Virus record (IMG/VR): IMGVR_UViG_3300023178_000171
Coordinates: 1 to 32,088 of that record
Source of the DNA: a virus
Direction: 5' to 3' (one strand)
DNA length: 32,088 bases
Shown here in pieces: positions 7,886-14,369 of this stretch (position 1 is the stretch's first letter; every line of letters starts with the position of its first letter). The position numbers and the translations under genes were made by a program. Under the pieces are notes generated by a model. The model was given only the letters and a program-made list of their open reading frames with translations. It did no database searches and was not told the origin of the DNA.

Positions 7886-8678
7886 TTTTTATTTCCTTAA
7901 TTTTCATTAGTTCCATTTGATCTGTAATGTTTGGTGTATATCCTTTAATTGTAACATATAAGTTGCCTCGAGTGCCTGTGCGTTGATGAGGTATTCCGTA
8001 CCCTGGGACCGATAGTGTTGTTCCAGGATCAGTTCCTCTCTTAACATTGATTTTGACTTGCCTCTTATCTGGTGTTTCTACTATTATAACACATCCTAGC
8101 AATAAGTCAAATACATTTACTTTTTCGTGTGTGTAAATATTTAACCCATCTCGCTGGAATATTTTGTTGGGGGTTTCTTTAATTTGTATATACAAATCAC
8201 CACGTCCGGGATACGGACCTATGTCTCCCATTCCGCTATAGCGTATTCTATCTCCGTGCTTACATCCCGGAGGAATATTAATTTCTATTGTTTCTTCTTG
8301 TCCGTTTGATAGCCTATACGTAATATAAGATGTTTTACCTTGCATTACATCTTGTAATGTAACTGTAAATCCTAAAACTATATCTCTGCGCATATTGTGT
8401 TGCGCACGTTGATTAAACATTTGGCTAAAAATATCACCAAAACCTGCACCAAACGCATCTTCAAAATTTGTTGTGTTTATTCTGGCTTGAGGGTTATCAT
8501 ACTCTGCTCTTTTTTGCGGATCTTTTAGAGTATCATATGCTTCGTTGATTTGCTTAAATTTAGAATCATCCCCACCGGTACGATCAGGATGATTCTCCAT
8601 TGCTAATTTACGGAATGCAGTTTTGATTTCTTTGTCTGATGCAGACTTTGAAACACCTAATACTTTATAGTAGTCCAT
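7872..8678 (-). CDS. dnaJ: DnaJ/CbpA-type Hsp40 co-chaperone without zinc finger
   Basis: Residues 1-65 form a J domain with the HPD tripeptide at 30-32 that stimulates Hsp70 (DnaK) ATPase. After a short linker (about 66-95) come the two C-terminal substrate-binding barrels (IPPGCKHGDRIRYSGMGD and DRQVKINVKRGT-like segments) and the GNLYVTIK strand. There are no CxxCxGxG repeats, so it is a class II (CbpA/DnaJB-like) protein. It should recruit host DnaK, since no phage Hsp70 is seen in the window. The gene overlaps the downstream deformylase by 14 bases. It follows the lysis region after an 18-base gap. Confidence 0.93.
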   Translation of the reverse strand: MDYYKVLGVSKSASDKEIKTAFRKLAMENHPDRTGGDDSKFKQINEAYDTLKDPQKRAEYDNPQARINTTNFEDAFGAGFGDIFSQMFNQRAQHNMRRDIVLGFTVTLQDVMQGKTSYITYRLSNGQEETIEINIPPGCKHGDRIRYSGMGDIGPYPGRGDLYIQIKETPNKIFQRDGLNIYTHEKVNVFDLLLGCVIIVETPDKRQVKINVKRGTDPGTTLSVPGYGIPHQRTGTRGNLYVTIKGYTPNITDQMELMKIKEIKNAIS

Positions 8679-8695
8679 ACTACTACTTATTTAGG

Positions 8696-9094
8696 TTATT
8701 TGTCCTTTTTGCTAGATCCGGTGTACAAGCCAAACCATGCTGCACCCGCACCTACAACAACTGAAATAAGTCCGCTTTGTTCCATACTCGGTGCTGGAAG
8801 TTCCATGTACCAAATAACAGTTTTGTAAAGTAGTATGATATAAACTGTTAAGAATAAGCGTGGAAAAATTCTCCAAGCATCTACTGCTCGTGCTAGATGT
8901 ATAATTTTAGCATACGGATTAGGTCCTAGATCTTTTACACTTGTATCTACTTCTAAATCTAGTTTAACTTTTTTAGTTGCTCCAGAATTACTTGCTGGTA
9001 CAACAACTTCTGCTTCATAGTTTGTAGAAGCAGGAGCTGCTGCTGGTTTTGCTGCTGGTTTAGCGTCTAAGTCTTCAAGTTTTTTTCTTGGCAT
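8696..9094 (-). CDS. Two-segment membrane protein, holin candidate
   Basis: The first ~75 residues are hydrophilic and Ala/Pro/Lys-rich. They are followed by two membrane segments, about 79-99 (RLFLTVYIILLYKTVIW) and 108-126 (SGLISVVVGAGAAWFGLYT), and a short KKDK tail. The small second segment with the GAGAAWFGLY pattern matches proteins that I have seen in marine phage lysis regions. Position at the end of the endolysin-spanin-lipoprotein run makes a holin or pinholin-like role likely, but no biochemical motif defines holins. It overlaps the preceding membrane-protein gene by 20 bases. Confidence 0.65.
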   Translation of the reverse strand: MPRKKLEDLDAKPAAKPAAAPASTNYEAEVVVPASNSGATKKVKLDLEVDTSVKDLGPNPYAKIIHLARAVDAWRIFPRLFLTVYIILLYKTVIWYMELPAPSMEQSGLISVVVGAGAAWFGLYTGSSKKDK

Positions 9095-9371
9095 TTTTGC
9101 CCTCCAATTTTTCCAAGCGAGCCTCTAGCTCATCAATCTTTGATGTAATTTTAGGATACTTTACACGCCAAGCATTAGGATCGTTTTGGAACCAAGTCCA
9201 GCCCCAGCGTATTGCTAAGTATTCAAGTGCAGAATCAAACTTAGTTACACCCCAAGTTGCCATTCTTGTGTCTTTAAACCAAAATAGAAATGCGGCTCCT
9301 AATAATGAACCTGCGATGCTTGTGTAAATCCAAAGACGGTCACCCGCCATTTGCTGTATCATTTCCCACAT
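9075..9371 (-). CDS. Small membrane protein with C-terminal coiled coil
   Basis: 98 residues: an N-terminal membrane segment (about 12-32, LWIYTSIAGSLLGAAFLFWF), a Trp-rich juxtamembrane region (WGVTKFDSALEYLAIRWGWTW) and a C-terminal charged helix (IDELEARLEKLEGKN) that reads as a short coiled coil. An AATAAATA box lies 25 bases upstream of the ATG, and a GAGAGGGG ribosome site precedes it. It sits between the CHAP lipoprotein and the holin candidate and may be a lysis accessory or antiholin; that is contextual inference only. Confidence 0.65.
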   Translation of the reverse strand: MWEMIQQMAGDRLWIYTSIAGSLLGAAFLFWFKDTRMATWGVTKFDSALEYLAIRWGWTWFQNDPNAWRVKYPKITSKIDELEARLEKLEGKNAKKKT

Positions 9372-9385
9372 AGTATCCCCTCTCG

Positions 9386-9865
9386 TTAACTATGTGTATT
9401 TATTTCAGACCAGCGTCTAATTCCTAGTGCTTTCTTTGGATCATATAAATCATAACGTACTTGGTTTGCTTGGTTTCCACCTAGTATTATATAACTTCCG
9501 TCTTTTGCACGACCTATATAAAATCCTACGTGTCCCTTCCAACCTTCGCGCCCTCTAGGAAATATAACCAAGTCACCTCTTTGTATATCTTGCGGATTTA
9601 TAGGACTGCCCCAATCTAAAAAACTACGGGCCATTAGAGGATTTTCACTAACACTTCCGGAACCTGGAATGCCTTCCATTTCTAGTATAGCATTTACAAA
9701 CGCTGCACACCATTCTGTACGTACAGGATCTACTCCTACTAGTTCTCTAAGCTCTGTTCTGTTTTGACGTTCGTGTAAGCCGATATACTCTACTGCCTTA
9801 GCAGTATGATCAGGCGAAACTTTTACACAGCCTGCAAGGAGCGTTATGAGTAATAACTGTTTGAT
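9386..9865 (-). CDS. CHAP/TIGR02594-type cell-wall hydrolase lipoprotein with non-ATG start
   Basis: The first ATG in this frame (9679) lies inside the domain and would remove the likely catalytic Cys (EWCAAF, C53). Reading upstream to 9865 gives a textbook short lipoprotein signal, (M)IKQLLLITLLAGC, with the lipobox Cys at 13. The in-frame TAA at 9871-9869 fixes the limit. The only start that keeps the signal is ATC at 9865, a very rare initiation codon. The rest matches the family: PxxARSFLDWG, QRGDLVIF, GHVGFYIG (H112) and GGNQANQV. It is probably an outer-membrane-anchored peptidoglycan amidase or peptidase. The gene follows the outer spanin by 7 bases. Confidence 0.75.
   Translation of the reverse strand: MKQLLLITLLAGCVKVSPDHTAKAVEYIGLHERQNRTELRELVGVDPVRTEWCAAFVNAILEMEGIPGSGSVSENPLMARSFLDWGSPINPQDIQRGDLVIFPRGREGWKGHVGFYIGRAKDGSYIILGGNQANQVRYDLYDPKKALGIRRWSEINTHS
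9397..9404 (-). promoter_or_regulatory. Possible late promoter box AATAAATA
   Basis: AATAAATA (one mismatch to GATAAATA) 25 bases upstream of the membrane-protein ATG at 9371, inside the end of the CHAP lipoprotein gene. The spacing matches the better boxes, but the AT-rich context makes it uncertain. Confidence 0.4.
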
Positions 9866-9872
9866 ATATTAT

Positions 9873-10325
9873 TTATTTGAAAGGATTTAGCTTATCTAGT
9901 GTGGATTCTTGTGGAGCAGAATTTTGCGCCTCTACTTCTGCTTGTGCGCCTTTTATTTCCGCATTTGCATTTTCAAGTGCTTTTTCCGAGTCTTCATAGT
10001 AGTTTTGATAAGCAGCAATAATTGATTTTTGTTGCTGTAGCAAACGCATGATGTCGCTCATATTTAAAGATAGCGTTTCGTATCCGTCGTCTGTTAGTCC
10101 AATAAGTGCTGGATCTTTTTTATCTTTTAATAACTTCTCAAATACTTCTTGGTAGTTATCTTGTGTAATAACTATCCATTCTACGTCTTTTAAACGTAGT
10201 TGCTCAACTGGTGGTAATACTAAGTTAGGTTTATCAATCGGCTTTGCACTAATTTCTATTTGTCTAGGAGTTGTACCACATCCTACTAGTAATAGTGCAA
10301 CTAATGTTAGGGCTATAAATCTCAT
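9873..10325 (-). CDS. Lipoprotein, outer-membrane spanin candidate
   Basis: I start it at the ATG at 10325 (MRFIALTLVALLLVGC), an ATGA overlap with the upstream gene. A longer start at 10343 would put acidic residues before the signal. The lipobox LVGC places the lipid-modified Cys at 16. The mature 135 residues are hydrophilic, with a Pro-rich stretch (KPNLVLPPVEQLRL) and a long helix from about 95 to 140. The pairing with a single-pass coiled-coil inner-membrane protein directly upstream is the classic two-component spanin arrangement that fuses inner and outer membranes in the last step of lysis. The WIVITQDNYQEVFEKL core is a conserved marine-phage sequence from memory. Confidence 0.72.
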   Translation of the reverse strand: MRFIALTLVALLLVGCGTTPRQIEISAKPIDKPNLVLPPVEQLRLKDVEWIVITQDNYQEVFEKLLKDKKDPALIGLTDDGYETLSLNMSDIMRLLQQQKSIIAAYQNYYEDSEKALENANAEIKGAQAEVEAQNSAPQESTLDKLNPFK

Positions 10326-10819
10326 AAGTTCTTCCTCTTCCAAGCATCTGATTGAATATTTGGATCAAAGTTTGGATTTGCATCTCTCCAACACTCTGGA
10401 TTAATTTCGCTTGGTTTTGTTGCTGACAGTTCTGACTCTGTCAAAGGTGCCCCACTTAAAATTTCTAAACATCGTTGTGCATTTTTAGTTGCGCCGTTTA
10501 GAACACGTTCTGTTAGCCCTGGCTTAGCAGTTGCCGCGGCACCTATATCGTGTCGCGACAATCTATTTTCTAAAGCTCTATTACGATCGCTTATTGCTTG
10601 CCATTCGTTTTGTAGTCTAGCGTTTTCTGCTTGCATACTTTGAAATGCAGCCTGTTGTGCCTTAAGAGCTTCTTCATTGGTTTGTACGGCTGTCTCCAAC
10701 TTAGCATTATTTTCTGTTAGGATAGCAATACGTTCTTGGGTATCTTGATAATAGAGATACCCTGCTCCTGCCATTCCTGTCATTAAAAAGAAAAATACGA
10801 TTGCTAACTTAGTACCCAT
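10322..10819 (-). CDS. Inner-membrane spanin candidate (Rz-like)
   Basis: 165 residues with an N-terminal signal-anchor (about 4-24, LAIVFFFLMTGMAGAGYLYY) and a long coiled coil (about 27-90, with ILTENNAKLETAVQ and ENARLQNEWQAI). The C-terminal globular part has Cys at two sites (AQRCLEIL, NPECWRD). This N-in, periplasmic coiled-coil layout is typical of Rz-like i-spanins, which bridge to an outer-membrane lipoprotein. The next gene is exactly such a lipoprotein and overlaps by four bases (ATGA). It starts six bases after the endolysin stop codon. Confidence rests on topology and context. Confidence 0.72.
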   Translation of the reverse strand: MGTKLAIVFFFLMTGMAGAGYLYYQDTQERIAILTENNAKLETAVQTNEEALKAQQAAFQSMQAENARLQNEWQAISDRNRALENRLSRHDIGAAATAKPGLTERVLNGATKNAQRCLEILSGAPLTESELSATKPSEINPECWRDANPNFDPNIQSDAWKRKNL

Positions 10820-10824
10820 ACCAC

Positions 10825-11679
10825 CTACCCGAAGAGCTTTCCCAATGTTTTTGGTCCTAATACGCCATCAGCAACTAAACCGTTTGCAGTTTGCCATTCT
10901 TTAATTTGTCTTTCTGTTCCTGGACCAAAGATGCCGTCTGCTGGACTAATTTCAAGTTTTTCTTGTACTTCTGCAACAATAGGACCACGTGAACCTTTGC
11001 GTAATACTTGATTTAAATCATAGTCATGTTCTGGTTCTTCGTATTCTCCGCCTAGTACATCAAGAGCATGTTTCCAATGCTTTTTACGATCATCTAAGCC
11101 AATAGTGCCGCCGTTGATGCGCTTGGTCATTTTTACAATGTCCATGCTATCACAAAACTTATTGATATTGTTTTCGTCCCAGAACCAGCAAGCACTATCT
11201 AATGCACCTTTTTTGGTACGCACATAGTCTACTGCTTCTTCTACAGTCATATCTACATCTTCGGCGAATTCAGTGTAGTTGTAACGTCCAGTAAGCTGAA
11301 TAAGGCCGCCTCCGCGGAAACGCCAGCCATCACCGCTCGCTTCGTTTCCGTTGTCCATACGGTTTGCATAAATGACGTTAGCAATTTTTTCAGGCTGTCT
11401 ATGATACGCATTTGCATCTCTCCCTGCACGTTTAAAATATTTTGGAAATATAGTGTTAAGTGCTTTTGCACTATAGTTTAAGTTTTCTGTTAGAACTCTA
11501 AAGCCGCCGCTTTCGTGTCCACACTGTGCAATAAAGCCTGCTACTCTTGGAATAGTATTAATTTCCCAAAGTGGTAATATTTCAAGCATAGCTTCATACC
11601 ATGCCATCCAGTCATCTCTATGAATTAGCTCTTCAGCCATCCAAGGTTCAAAATCAAAATCGAAGTGTTCTTTAGCCAT
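10825..11679 (-). CDS. Endolysin: GH19-type lysozyme/chitinase domain plus peptidoglycan-binding domain
   Basis: The catalytic domain (about 1-205) carries AQCGHESGGF (likely acid E56), TENLNYSAKAL and GWRFRGGGLIQLTGRYNY, the hallmark blocks of the GH19 phage endolysins that cut glycan strands. The C-terminal ~65 residues (LRKGSRGPIVAEVQEKL, DGIFGPGT, QTANGLVADGVLGPKT) are a PG_binding_1 domain. I start at the ATG at 11679 because AAGGA lies 8 bases upstream and the preceding 50-residue gene ends just inside it. The upstream GTG at 11724 would overlap that gene heavily. There is no signal peptide, so it is holin-dependent. It opens the lysis cassette. Confidence 0.92.
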   Translation of the reverse strand: MAKEHFDFDFEPWMAEELIHRDDWMAWYEAMLEILPLWEINTIPRVAGFIAQCGHESGGFRVLTENLNYSAKALNTIFPKYFKRAGRDANAYHRQPEKIANVIYANRMDNGNEASGDGWRFRGGGLIQLTGRYNYTEFAEDVDMTVEEAVDYVRTKKGALDSACWFWDENNINKFCDSMDIVKMTKRINGGTIGLDDRKKHWKHALDVLGGEYEEPEHDYDLNQVLRKGSRGPIVAEVQEKLEISPADGIFGPGTERQIKEWQTANGLVADGVLGPKTLGKLFG

Positions 11680-11824
11680 CCATTGTATCCTTGTTTTCGC
11701 ACGACTCGCATCTACAACTGTCACAGACTTTTATCTGGTAAGAAGTATTATCGTAGTCTTTTTCTTCGCGATAATAGGCTGTACCACAGTGTGATTGATG
11801 CCCGCAATTTTTACAGTTGTGCAT
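11672..11824 (-). CDS. Small Cys-rich, zinc-ribbon-like protein, 50 aa
   Basis: The ATG at 11824 opens a 50-codon frame ending at TAA 11674-11672. It begins MHNCKNCGHQSHCG (C4, C7, C13) and continues to VCDSCRCESCEN (C34, C37, C39, C42). Two CxxC pairs about 27 residues apart suggest a small zinc-binding ribbon. It starts 8 bases after the upstream stop, and its end overlaps the endolysin ATG by 8 bases, filling an otherwise empty gap in a gapless genome. There is no strong Shine-Dalgarno, so translation may be coupled. Function unknown; a transcription or translation regulator of lysis genes is one option (inference). Confidence 0.6.
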   Translation of the reverse strand: MHNCKNCGHQSHCGTAYYREEKDYDNTSYQIKVCDSCRCESCENKDTMDG

Positions 11825-11832
11825 AATGATAT

Positions 11833-12546
11833 TTATTGTATTCTTTCTAATACAACAGTAGTTCCGGAGTTTTCAAATGTTAATTTGTTACCGTATTTTG
11901 TTATATTATAGTCACCAACATATTTTGATAAGAAGATAATTTCTGCAAAGTCATCAGCATTAAACGATTCTTTAATAGCATCTAGTGTTTGTTGGGTTGG
12001 TCCACAATCTACAAATCTAAAGTGCAACGGGTCTGCATATTTTTTTGATATCTGTAAAACATCGTCCCACATTTCAATAGACTCTACATAACTACGATTA
12101 AAAAAGTTTTTGTAGTTTTCCATGTTTGATTCGTTAACACTAATGCCGTACTGTTCTGGATCAACAGGCATATCTTCAAGATTCTCTTCACTTAGATCTT
12201 TTGATTTCCAATTTTTGTAATAGCGGAATTTTAAACGATCTAAGTCAGCTAGTTTTTTAACACCGTCAGCAAGTTCCATAATATTTGATCTTGCATCTTT
12301 GTCTCTTGCTAACTCTACAAATACTTTGTATGTGCCGTCGCTTTGTTCACCTTTTGTAGCATCTGCGTCAAGTACAAATGCATAACCTTTTTCGATAAAG
12401 CTCATAAGGTCTTCTGCTACTAATTGGTCTTTAACGCTAAAACTTACAGTAACAATATCTTTGTCTTCTCCCATTTTTGAAGCATAAGAATCTATTTCAA
12501 AAATGTCGTACACCATATCTCTCAAATCACTATTACGTAATCCCAT
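11833..12546 (-). CDS. Conserved phage protein of unknown function, 237 aa
   Basis: Begins MGLRNSDLRDMVYDIFEIDS and contains a VTVSFSVKDQLVAEDLMSFIEKGYAFVLDAD region. I recognise this as recurring in marine T4-like phages without an assigned function. It is soluble, acidic and mixed alpha/beta, with no signal or membrane segment. Its ATG overlaps the stop of the upstream 179-residue gene (TAATG), and the two probably form one late transcript from the GATAAATA box at 13114-13121. The pair always adjacent could mean a complex, but that is inference. Confidence 0.65.
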   Translation of the reverse strand: MGLRNSDLRDMVYDIFEIDSYASKMGEDKDIVTVSFSVKDQLVAEDLMSFIEKGYAFVLDADATKGEQSDGTYKVFVELARDKDARSNIMELADGVKKLADLDRLKFRYYKNWKSKDLSEENLEDMPVDPEQYGISVNESNMENYKNFFNRSYVESIEMWDDVLQISKKYADPLHFRFVDCGPTQQTLDAIKESFNADDFAEIIFLSKYVGDYNITKYGNKLTFENSGTTVVLERIQ

Positions 12547-13085
12547 TATGCTGGTGCTCCTGCGTCTGCTGGTGCTGCTGCATCAGGTGCTGCGGCTGCT
12601 GCATCTGCTCCTTGATCTTCGGGTGTAATGTTTTCATCTGTACCAGAATCAAGTTTAGCATATACTTCTTCAGCATACCCTGTGTAAATATCAACAATTA
12701 GTTTCTTTGGCATTTGGATTTCAACAATCCAAATTGGAAGTTTATCTAGTTTACCTTTTTTAGTGCCTGGACGAATATCTTCCGGCTTTCTAATTTTACG
12801 AGGTTGTATCATGTGTGACTTCATAAATTTGACTTTGCAGTCATAGTCTAGCAAACGCTTGCCGCCCATAGGGTCAGGCATTTTGTCTCTTGGCCACATA
12901 AATGCACATGTTACCCAATGTCGTTCTATCTTAGGACCATCAGCAAGCTCACCATCTTCCCAATTCTCGTACACATATATGTCAAGTTCGTCTAAAACTC
13001 TTTCGAAATCTTTTAGGACAGTGAATGCTGTATTTGATCCGTATACAGTTTCAACATTTTTAATTATGTCTAACACGTCATGCAT
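12546..13085 (-). CDS. Conserved phage protein with Ala/Pro-rich tail, 179 aa
   Basis: Residues 1-150 form a compact domain with a strongly conserved-looking middle: HWVTCAFMWPRDKMPDPMGG, RLLDYDCKVKFMK and RPGTKKGKLDKLPIWIVEI. I associate this pattern with marine T4-like phages, function unknown. The last ~28 residues are low complexity (Asp/Ala/Pro). A GATAAATA late-promoter box lies 28 bases upstream of the ATG, in the divergent region shared with phoH. It is the first gene of the leftward late transcript that reaches the lysis cassette. Confidence 0.68.
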   Translation of the reverse strand: MHDVLDIIKNVETVYGSNTAFTVLKDFERVLDELDIYVYENWEDGELADGPKIERHWVTCAFMWPRDKMPDPMGGKRLLDYDCKVKFMKSHMIQPRKIRKPEDIRPGTKKGKLDKLPIWIVEIQMPKKLIVDIYTGYAEEVYAKLDSGTDENITPEDQGADAAAAAPDAAAPADAGAPA

Positions 13086-13113
13086 GATTATCTTCCATTT
13101 TTCTAACTATACT

Positions 13114-13121
13114 TATTTATC
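13114..13121 (-). promoter_or_regulatory. Late promoter box GATAAATA (leftward)
   Basis: Exact GATAAATA on the minus strand, 28 bases before the ATG at 13085. It is the likely late promoter for the two conserved unknowns and the lysis cassette. Confidence 0.7.
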
Positions 13122-13158
13122 GCTTTTATGTATTATAGTTTTATTTCTTATCTTCGGT

Positions 13159-13166
13159 GATAAATA
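13159..13166 (+). promoter_or_regulatory. Late promoter box GATAAATA (rightward, phoH)
   Basis: Exact GATAAATA on the plus strand, 59 bases before the phoH ATG. It sits back to back with the leftward box at 13114-13121, so the two form a divergent promoter region. The longer leader leaves room for the RNA hairpin at 13171-13199. Confidence 0.65.
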
Positions 13167-13170
13167 CCAT

Positions 13171-13199
13171 GTAGGGCAATGCCCTCGGGCTTATCCTAC
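13171..13199 (+). promoter_or_regulatory. Potential hairpin in phoH 5' leader
   Basis: GTAGG (13171-13175) can pair with CCTAC (13195-13199). Inside, GGGC (13174-13177) can pair with GCCC (13181-13184) over an AAT loop. An alternative pairing GCC/GGC (13181-13183 with 13188-13190) is mutually exclusive with that one. It lies between the promoter box and the strong AAGGAGG, so it may affect translation or stability. Stability was not computed. Confidence 0.35.
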
Positions 13200-13225
13200 G
13201 CTTTTCCTATAATAAGGAGGACTTA

Positions 13226-13948
13226 ATGGGAGCAAAAAGAAAGGCTGCAAAGCAGCATTCAAACTTTAACTACACTAATGTAGTTGACATCAAACCATTC
13301 CAAAAAAAGCAAAAAGTAACTATACTTCCTAGAAACAAAAATCAAGAAAGCTACACAATTAAATTATTAGATCCTACTAAAGACATTGTTTTTGGTATAG
13401 GACCTGCAGGCACAGGTAAAACATTACTTGCTGTACAAGTAGCTGTAAAATTATTTAAGGAAGGAACAGTTGATAAGATTATAGTAACTAGACCAGCAGT
13501 AAGTGTTGACGAAGATTTAGGATTCCTACCAGGAACACTAGAACAGAAAATGGCACCTTGGACTAGACCTATATTCGACGTGCTTAGGGAATATTTTAAC
13601 GCTCGTGAAATTGAAGGTATGATAGAGGAGGGGATAATCGAAATCGCACCACTAGCGTACATGCGTGGCAGAACGTTTAAAAATAGTTTTATACTAGCAG
13701 ACGAAATGCAAAACGCAACACCTAATCAAATGAAAATGTTATTAACAAGATTAGGTGAAGGATCTATGATGGCTGTAACCGGAGACCTAGCTCAAGCAGA
13801 TAGGTTAAAAGATAACGGACTGATAGATTTTACAAACCTTTTGAAACACAGCAACGCAACCCATTTGGACATAGTCCACTTTGCCCAAGGAGATATTGAA
13901 CGGCACAATGCAGTAAAAGAAGTCTTACAAGTATACGGAGACGAATAA
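13226..13948 (+). CDS. phoH: PhoH-like P-loop ATPase
   Basis: 240 residues: a short basic N-terminus, then a PhoH ATPase domain with Walker A GPAGTGKT (59-66), TRPAVSVDEDLGFLPG (about 88-103), Walker B ILADE (146-150) and the MLLTRLGEGSMMAVTGD box with TGD. PhoH proteins are common in marine phages. Their role is unsettled, with ATPase and RNA-related activities proposed for homologues. This is the only plus-strand gene here. It has its own GATAAATA box 59 bases upstream, a strong AAGGAGG five bases before the ATG, and a hairpin right after the stop. This makes it a self-contained unit inserted against the direction of its neighbours. Confidence 0.95.
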   Translation: MGAKRKAAKQHSNFNYTNVVDIKPFQKKQKVTILPRNKNQESYTIKLLDPTKDIVFGIGPAGTGKTLLAVQVAVKLFKEGTVDKIIVTRPAVSVDEDLGFLPGTLEQKMAPWTRPIFDVLREYFNAREIEGMIEEGIIEIAPLAYMRGRTFKNSFILADEMQNATPNQMKMLLTRLGEGSMMAVTGDLAQADRLKDNGLIDFTNLLKHSNATHLDIVHFAQGDIERHNAVKEVLQVYGDE

Positions 13949-13970
13949 GATAAGGGGGAAACCCCTTATC
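13949..13970. terminator. Hairpin between convergent phoH and metabolic operon
   Basis: A perfect 9-bp stem, GATAAGGGG / CCCCTTATC, with a GAAA tetraloop on the plus strand begins right after the phoH stop (13948). The minus-strand gene's stop codon lies within its other arm. No long U-run follows on the plus strand, so it may act as an RNA-stabilising hairpin or a weak bidirectional terminator. Confidence 0.7.
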
Positions 13971-14178
13971 GCCTTGCTAGTGTAAACCACATAGCATCTT
14001 TTGGATTTACAAAAGTTGCAATAGCAGAACTGTTGTCATCGAAATACCAACCATACTCGTCTTTACAATATTTTTCACACCACATTAAATCGGTTTGATG
14101 TATACCAGGTTGATCTAGTGGTACTTGATGCTCGTATTCTTTGAGGTAGCCTCTTAGATAAGTTGTTTTATCAGCCAT
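13966..14178 (-). CDS. Small conserved phage protein, 70 aa
   Basis: I use the ATG at 14178 ([18 protein letters not shown]). The TTG at 14205 would only lengthen the overlap with the upstream gene. The body has a Cys/Trp-rich centre (DLMWCEKYCKDEYGWYFDD) and ends WFTLARR. No family is recognised, and there is no signal or membrane segment. It overlaps the upstream 71-residue gene by 25 bases and is the last gene of the leftward metabolic operon. Its stop codon lies within the hairpin shared with phoH. Confidence 0.55.
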   Translation of the reverse strand: MADKTTYLRGYLKEYEHQVPLDQPGIHQTDLMWCEKYCKDEYGWYFDDNSSAIATFVNPKDAMWFTLARR

Positions 14179-14369
14179 TCGTTTTTCGTGTATATTAAAG
14201 TCCAATAGTTACTTCTAATAGGGTGTGCTATTTCATTGTCTATATACATTTCAACATGATAATAGTATTTTAACCAAACAGTTTTTTTGCTTGTTGTTTT
14301 TACTGGCCACCAAGCAAATTTTTTTATAACTTTTTTGTGCGGGTCCGGTTGCCAGTTTGCTCCCATCAT
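14154..14369 (-). CDS. Small basic Trp/Tyr-rich phage protein, 71 aa
   Basis: Starts [20 protein letters not shown] and is rich in aromatic and basic residues ([24 protein letters not shown]). The pattern looks like a small beta-rich protein that I have seen as a hypothetical in marine phages. Its first ATG overlaps the thyA stop (ATGA), which argues for translational coupling. It may be a nucleic-acid-binding or enzyme-partner protein, but nothing in the sequence proves it. Confidence 0.55.
   Translation of the reverse strand: MMGANWQPDPHKKVIKKFAWWPVKTTSKKTVWLKYYYHVEMYIDNEIAHPIRSNYWTLIYTKNEWLIKQLI

Noticed and set aside
9870-9877. AATAAATA box before the CHAP lipoprotein
   Set aside because: It overlaps the outer spanin's stop and would start transcription at or after the translation start. 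Likely just AT-rich sequence.
11680-11724. GTG start for the endolysin
   Set aside because: It would overlap the 50-residue Cys-rich gene by 53 bases; the ATG at 11679 has a better ribosome site.
11830-11837. AATAAATA box before the 50-residue Cys-rich gene
   Set aside because: Only five bases separate it from the ATG, too close for a late promoter. It consists of the preceding gene's last codons.
13208-13213. TATAAT as a phoH -10
   Set aside because: It lies immediately in front of the ribosome site, so transcription would begin inside it, and there is no -35 at 17 bases. GATAAATA at 13159 explains expression better.
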